A DNA stretch of 9,646 nucleotides from Pseudomonadota bacterium (GTDB lineage: Bacteria > Pseudomonadota > Alphaproteobacteria > Micropepsales > Micropepsaceae), in NCBI GenBank assembly GCA_021808875.1, contig JAKBAU010000128.1, positions 1-9,646 on the forward strand, written 5' to 3'. The first letter of the stretch is position 1, and each line of letters opens with the position of its first letter. Of the stretch, positions 6,492-9,646 are shown piece by piece. The translations under genes were made by a program, and so were the position numbers. The notes under the pieces are model-generated. The model did no database searches. It saw nothing but the letters and a program-made list of their open reading frames with translations, and was not told the origin of the DNA.

Positions 6492-7154
6492 TTTTCCTTG
6501 GTAATTGGGGACATGTCGATTGAGCTGGTCCTTCATGGTTATTCTCATTCATCCCGGTCGAAGACACGCGCCATTGTCGCGCCATGATGATCGCTCGAAG
6601 TTGTCTACCCAGGCTTTTCGATGCATCGTCCAGCGGGGGATATCCCGATTTGCCTCTGGGGTTGGGATTTCGCTAAATCCGACAAGAATTTGTTCAATCT
6701 TCAAGTTGCCATCCTTTACGGCGGCATTAGAGTGGCCTGTCACCGTCATTGTTCTCAATGTCCCGATCCGTATCATCCTGGAGCCGGGATTATTTGATCG
6801 CTGCGCGTTCACCATGACTGCGTAATGCAACACCATGTCGCCGTCTGTGTCCTGGATCCTGACGTTAGCTGCCTGATCAAGCAGAACTTCTACAGCGTTG
6901 AGGTGATCATCCATGATGGCATACTCCAGCGCAGCATCTGCGTTCCTGTCTTGCGCGTTCCCGTCCGCACGAGCCGCCAGGAGTGTTTCACGGATTCGAT
7001 GTCGCCGGCATTTGTAGACTTCCTCAGCGGCGTTACCCGATTGGCATAAGGGCTTTATGACGCTCAGGCAGTTCAGCACTCTGTGGGATGGCGAGAAGAT
7101 CATCACGCCGAGTCTGAGCAGAATAGGTTGCAACTTCGCGCCGTCTGCTTTCAT
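6478..7154 (-). pseudogene. Frameshifted ankyrin-repeat gene, paralogue of the next gene
   Basis: The likely start is the ATG at 7154, which overlaps the previous stop by ATGA and has GGAAGGGG upstream. Ankyrin-like sequence is spread over different frames. ANRVTPLRKSTNAGDIESVK is at 7045-6983 in one frame. LLAARADGNAQDRNADAALE and the following repeat are in a second frame. DTDRDIENNDGDRPL is at 6774-6730 in a third, then NAAVKDGNLKIEQILVGFS returns to the second. From 6669 NPNPRGKSGYPPLDDASKSL continues in the third frame to a TAA at 6478-6480. Read together these pieces make a coherent protein like the intact paralogue, and the restored end overlaps the next gene's start by 14 bases. An uninterrupted single frame ending at 6549 exists, but its tail has no ankyrin character. 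At least four frame changes make loss of function very likely. Confidence 0.7.
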
Positions 7155-7543
7155 GGCGCACACCCCTTCCTGAACGTCGTTGCGACGGCATCCAGGGTAG
7201 CGGAGAAGAGCATGGCGACCACATGTCCTAAGGCAAAGGCTGCTAGACGCCGTTCAACAATATCGGGACAAAGATCGGAAGCAGGATGCAGGAGGTCGTG
7301 CGTTACACACCACCCATTCGCCCCTGTGGTTGTTGACGTAGCTCTTAGCAACGTCATGGGGTTCGCGCTGTGGTGGATGTTCTGCCGGAGCTTCGCCTCA
7401 ATGACCTGCCCGGACCCATAGCCCGCGGCGTCCAACAGGCCGATAGACAAATAAAGTCCTCGATCCAGGCGAGAGAAGCCAAGAATCCAGGCTGCGACAT
7501 AGCCCTCGATGATCAAAACGTACTGGGCTTTCGGCCGCTTCAT
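7151..7543 (-). CDS. Hypothetical protein with N-terminal membrane segment; may be decayed
   Basis: This 130-residue ORF opens the block. The start at 7543 is set by AGGAG five to nine bases upstream (7547-7551); the frame is open further up to 7663 without a comparable site. Residues 7-23 (QYVLIIEGYVAAWILGF) form a membrane segment or uncleaved signal, and residues 100-120 (LAAFALGHVVAMLFSATLDA) are moderately hydrophobic. I recognise no family. One warning: at 7358-7254 an alternative frame reads HDVAKSYVNNHRGEWVVCN, which looks more like a normal periplasmic protein than the main frame there. The gene may therefore carry a frameshift like its downstream neighbour. It ends in ATGA overlap with the ankyrin pseudogene, so the two were co-translated. 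Confidence 0.5.
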   Translation of the reverse strand: MKRPKAQYVLIIEGYVAAWILGFSRLDRGLYLSIGLLDAAGYGSGQVIEAKLRQNIHHSANPMTLLRATSTTTGANGWCVTHDLLHPASDLCPDIVERRLAAFALGHVVAMLFSATLDAVATTFRKGCAP

Positions 7544-7546
7544 TAT

Positions 7547-7551
7547 CTCCT
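7547..7551 (-). promoter_or_regulatory. Strong ribosome-binding site deciding the start at 7543
   Basis: AGGAG on the minus strand lies three bases before the ATG at 7543-7541, in the context CACAGGAGATAATG. It is the best Shine-Dalgarno match in the block and excludes the longer in-frame start at 7663. Confidence 0.65.
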
Positions 7552-7790
7552 GTGGCCTGTTTCGGAAAGATGCAGCGGTCATCTCTCTTTGAGCGCGTGC
7601 CGCTTTCATCTGGGTCGAGTATCCATCAGACCTGCTGCCCAAATGGACCAGTCGTATGGTCAACGGAAATTTCCAAACTCGATCGGTTCGGATGCGGATC
7701 GGACGAGCGATTCCTAACTGCGAAGATCCTCACAGTTATGACTCCTTGTGCATTCTTCCAAGTAATTTGATCAGCAGTCGCATGAACGTA

Positions 7791-7819
7791 ATCATACCTT
7801 CGTGGAAGCGCGATGGAAA
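7791..7819 (-). promoter_or_regulatory. Candidate sigma70 promoter for the minus-strand block
   Basis: On the minus strand TTTCCA (7819-7814, four of six matches to TTGACA) is followed after exactly 17 bases by TATGAT (7796-7791, five of six matches to TATAAT). It is the best-spaced match I found upstream of the first gene and lies just outside the presumed IS end at 7842. Such matches occur by chance, so confidence is low. Confidence 0.3.
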
Positions 7820-7841
7820 GCTCGTTGCTCACTGCTGTCGG

Positions 7842-7889
7842 TAGCAGAACAAATGTCCGGGTTTGTAGCAAAAGGGTTGTCCAGTTTTT
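7842..7889. repeat. Two imperfect 24-bp tandem repeats at the presumed ISNCY end
   Basis: Copies at 7842-7865 and 7866-7889 each begin TAGCA, contain TGTCC at the same offset and end in a T-rich run; 16 of 24 positions match. They lie 49-96 bases upstream of the first ATG of the ISNCY transposase remnant. Repeated subterminal motifs of this kind are often transposase-binding sites, so these probably mark the left end of that element. The outer boundary and any target duplication could not be found. Confidence 0.4.
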
Positions 7890-7937
7890 GGAAGGGTTCC
7901 AGGAACCAGGGGGATCGGGAAGCGACTCGAGATACGG

Positions 7938-8453
7938 ATGTCGAGAGTTCTTGACGCCATTCAGCAATATCGGTGAGGGCGTTTGAGCTGCGTGGAGGCC
8001 GCGGAAGTTTTGGGGATCAGCGAACGTCATTTCCGGCGGCTGCGAGATACCTTTGAGGCGGGGGGAGCCGAAGACTTATCGATCGTCGGCGCGCTCACAC
8101 ATCCGGTCGGGGCGCTGGGGTGGACAGGGTTGAGTTCGTGGGCGAGCAGTACTGCACGCGCTACTTCGGTTTCACGGACGAACATTTACATGAAACGCTG
8201 ACAGCCGAGCTCTTCTGCTTCAATCTGAGCTAAACCAGGACCAAGACCGTGCTGCGGCAGCGCGGCCTGTTGCCAGTCTCAACCCGGCGCTCAGCCGCTC
8301 GCAAAAAGCGGATACGCCGGCCCCTACCGGGTATGATGCTGTTCCAGGATGCTTCGCGCCACCGCTGGCTGCCCGGGGGCCATCCCCCACTCGACCTGAT
8401 GGTGACGATGGATGACGCGACCAGCGACATCTACTTTCGATTGGGACTGTAAC
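7938..8453 (+). pseudogene. ISNCY-family transposase, truncated and disrupted
   Basis: The plus strand encodes the N-terminal half of an ISNCY-type transposase. MSRVLDAIQQYR is followed by a premature TGA (7974-7976) and then, in the same frame, SCVEAAEVLGISERHFRRLR, a helix-turn-helix typical of this family. Near 8077 one base is gained or lost. The next frame reads IDRRRAHTSGR, VDRVEFVGEQYCTRYFGFT and then NLS, with an in-frame TAA at 8231-8233 where a Tyr codon is expected. The frame continues as LRQRGLLPVSTRRSAARKKR and PLPGMMLFQDASRHRWLPGG, PPLDLMVTMDDATSDIY. The last block begins the DDE catalytic domain (FQD...DDATS). After Tyr the homology ends and the frame stops at 8453. The C-terminal half is missing, so it is inactive. 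Confidence 0.85.
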
Positions 8454-8572
8454 TTGACGTCTAGAAATTTGCTTGCGGAGAAAGCGGTTAGCCTGTTCCC
8501 GGGGCATGTCGCGGGACAGGCTGTCCATTCTGCTATTTCACGGAGTTGCGAGGCACCCATGGAGACGGGTGA

Positions 8573-9076
8573 ACGGACCGGTGCAAGGCTGAGGCGGTTG
8601 AGGCAGTGTTGGAACAGCTGATCAAACATGGCCCTGGTGAGATCGCCGCGGTGTTCGCCAAGGTTTTCGAACTGGCGATGCAGATCGAGCGGGAACGGCT
8701 TCTGGGCGCCAGTCTCTACGAACGCACCTTGGGCTCCAGGGCTATGCCAATGGCTACAAGCCCAAGCAGATCGATACGCCCGCGGGGACCGTACCCGTGC
8801 AGGTGCCAAAATTGCCGGGCACGATGGGGAGCCCTTCTACCCGCAGTTGCGCGCGCAGGGGAGCCACTCGGTCCGCGCTGTCATGCTGGCAGTGGCCGAG
8901 TGTACATCAAAGGCGTTTCCACCCGCCAAGCCGAGGCGGTGATGCGCGAGTTCGGTATCGAGTGCCTGTCTTCCGCGCAGGTCAGCCGCGCCGCCAGGCT
9001 GCTCGACGCCGAACTGGAAGCCTGGCACAACCGTCCACTAGGCGAGACCAAATATTTCGTCCTAGCCAGGCACTAA
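8573..9076 (+). pseudogene. IS256-family transposase, N-terminal half, multiply frameshifted
   Basis: The plus strand reads TDRCKAEAVEAVLEQLIKHG, then PGEIAAVFAKVFELAMQIER and ERLLGASLYERT. The frame then shifts near 8730 to GYANGYKPKQIDTPAGTVPV. It shifts again near 8808 to AGHDGEPFYPQLRAQGSHSV, RAVMLAVAE, and again near 8902 to VYIKGVSTRQAEAVMREFGI, SSAQVSRAARLLDAELEAW, ending TKYFVLARH and a TAA. In order these are the conserved N-terminal blocks of IS256 transposases (RxGYxNGYxPK, VPKxR..EPFYP, YxxGVSTRxVE, SxSxVSR, YLxLDARY). The conserved Asp before ARY is lost, and the sequence stops before the rest of the catalytic domain. A TGA lies directly before 8573, where an ATG would be expected. 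This is a clear dead remnant, distinct from the C-terminal IS256 remnant at 278-648. Confidence 0.85.
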
Positions 9077-9256
9077 TGCGCTGTAATCAGTTTGGCGTTG
9101 GTTGCGACAGGCTCCCCTTCTGATACCGACGCAGATTTGAGGTGCCAGCACAGGTCGCGCCCCAACGCCAACACCCGAACTCAGGTATGCGACTTTAGGC
9201 CGGAGGATGGTATCCTGGGCGTTCGATACACTTTAGAGAGGTCGCTGAAGCAAAAC

Positions 9257-9646
9257 ATGCCATTTGCTGACCATCTAAAACTTACGACGCCGGTGGACCA
9301 TACAGAAATCTGGCGTTATTTGAATTTTGACAAACTGTCCGACCTTTTGCTGAACAAGAGGCTGCACTTCTTCGTCAGGAGCGACCTTACGCCGTTCAAG
9401 CGACAAGTTCGAGGAAGAGCCGACATACCGCGAAATCGACAAGCTAAATGTTGATGTTCGCACGCTCTCTGATTCTCAACGGCACGGACTTCCAGATATT
9501 GATGATGAGATAATCAACGGCTTTCTAGAGCTTGGGCGCTGCACAGTGGGCCCACGCACGGATCATATTGCAGGAATGAGCTTCTTTTGCTGCTGGCACA
9601 TGAACTCAAATGAATCTGATGCAATGTGGAAGGTTTATGCGCGCAC
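9257..9646 (+). pseudogene. DUF2971-like protein gene, one frameshift, 3' end outside the window
   Basis: From the ATG at 9257 the frame reads MPFADHLKLTTPVDHTEIWR, then YLNFDKLSDLLLNKRLHFFV and RSD. It then runs into a stop at 9452-9454. If one base is removed at about 9385, the sequence continues DKFEEEPTYREIDKLNVDVR, later AGMSFFCCWHMNSNESDAMW and KVYAR, to the window edge. The pattern of a short IWRYxxFxKLxxLL start, an LxFxRxDxFxDxxEG-like stretch and a CWHMNxxESxAMWKxY block is typical of DUF2971-type hypothetical proteins found near phage-like and defence-associated genes. The biochemical function of this group is not established. No strong ribosome-binding site precedes the ATG, and the 180 bases before it show nothing recognisable. 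Either the gene is a pseudogene or the extra base is a sequencing error. Confidence 0.6.

Larger units (their letters stand above)
7544..7841. other. Upstream region of the minus-strand block
   Basis: This roughly 300-base stretch lies between the first gene of the block and the right-hand IS debris. I see no secure gene in it. A minus-strand frame is open here down to a stop at 7626-7628 and reads, for example, RRYDYVHATADQITWKNAQG. It continues upward into the antisense of the ISNCY remnant, so at most it is the broken tail of a gene cut by that element. A candidate sigma70 promoter lies at 7791-7819. If used, it would give a leader of about 240 bases. No riboswitch-like fold or terminator was evident by eye. 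Confidence 0.35.

Noticed and set aside
7626..8030. Minus-strand 134-residue open frame as a full gene
   Set aside because: Its N-terminal third is antisense to the ISNCY transposase and crosses the presumed IS end, so at most the part below about 7841 could be a broken gene tail.
8514..8526. Short inverted repeat GGACAG-G-CTGTCC as an IS256 end
   Set aside because: It may lie near the start of the second IS256 remnant, but the arms are short and I cannot tell which half would belong to the element.
8324..8809. Minus-strand 161-residue open frame
   Set aside because: It is antisense across two unrelated transposase remnants, so it cannot be an old gene.
1..9646. CRISPR array, tRNA, rRNA or replication origin
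   Set aside because: No regularly spaced repeats, cloverleaf, ribosomal RNA signature or iteron cluster was seen on either strand.

Overview
The window looks like an accessory region of a proteobacterial genome. The transposase debris resembles IS families common in Alphaproteobacteria such as Acetobacteraceae, but this is a guess from protein flavour and no housekeeping gene fixes the taxon. The layout is a mosaic of decayed insertion sequences on the left (1-793), a long minus-strand block of tightly packed genes (7543 down to 1014), more decayed insertion sequences on the right (about 7842-9076), and a plus-strand gene with a frameshift that runs off the right edge (9257-9646).

Left flank: the C-terminal end of a DDE transposase (minus, 1-236) is interrupted by the terminal end of an IS256-family element. 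The C-terminal half of that element's transposase (minus, 278-648) carries a one-base frameshift. It abuts the C-terminal end of an IS110-family transposase on the plus strand (646-793).

Core: eight genes or gene remnants lie on the minus strand with ATGA overlaps or gaps under 30 bases, so they are probably one operon. In transcription order they are: a 130-residue membrane-type ORF (7543-7151); a frameshifted exported ankyrin gene (7154-6478); an intact exported ankyrin protein (6491-5901); a periplasmic coiled-coil protein (5875-4586); a cysteine-containing exported protein (4589-3771); a membrane-anchored protein that looks like a beta-propeller (3742-2909); a large ankyrin plus TPR-like lipoprotein (2892-1315); and a small proline/alanine-rich exported protein (1295-1014). 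Most products have an export signal or a membrane anchor, and none shows a recognisable enzyme. The natural reading is an uncharacterised envelope-associated assembly built from protein-interaction modules. The first two promoter-proximal genes show decay or possible decay, while the last six are open end to end.

Right flank: an ISNCY-type transposase gene (7938-8453) with stops and a frameshift is followed by the N-terminal half of another IS256-family transposase (8573-9076) with several frameshifts. The last gene resembles DUF2971-type proteins and needs one frameshift correction. Recognisable frame breaks concentrate in the flanks and the right end of the core, and about 5.4 kb of the core has none. 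That pattern favours real gene decay around a maintained cassette over uniform sequencing error.
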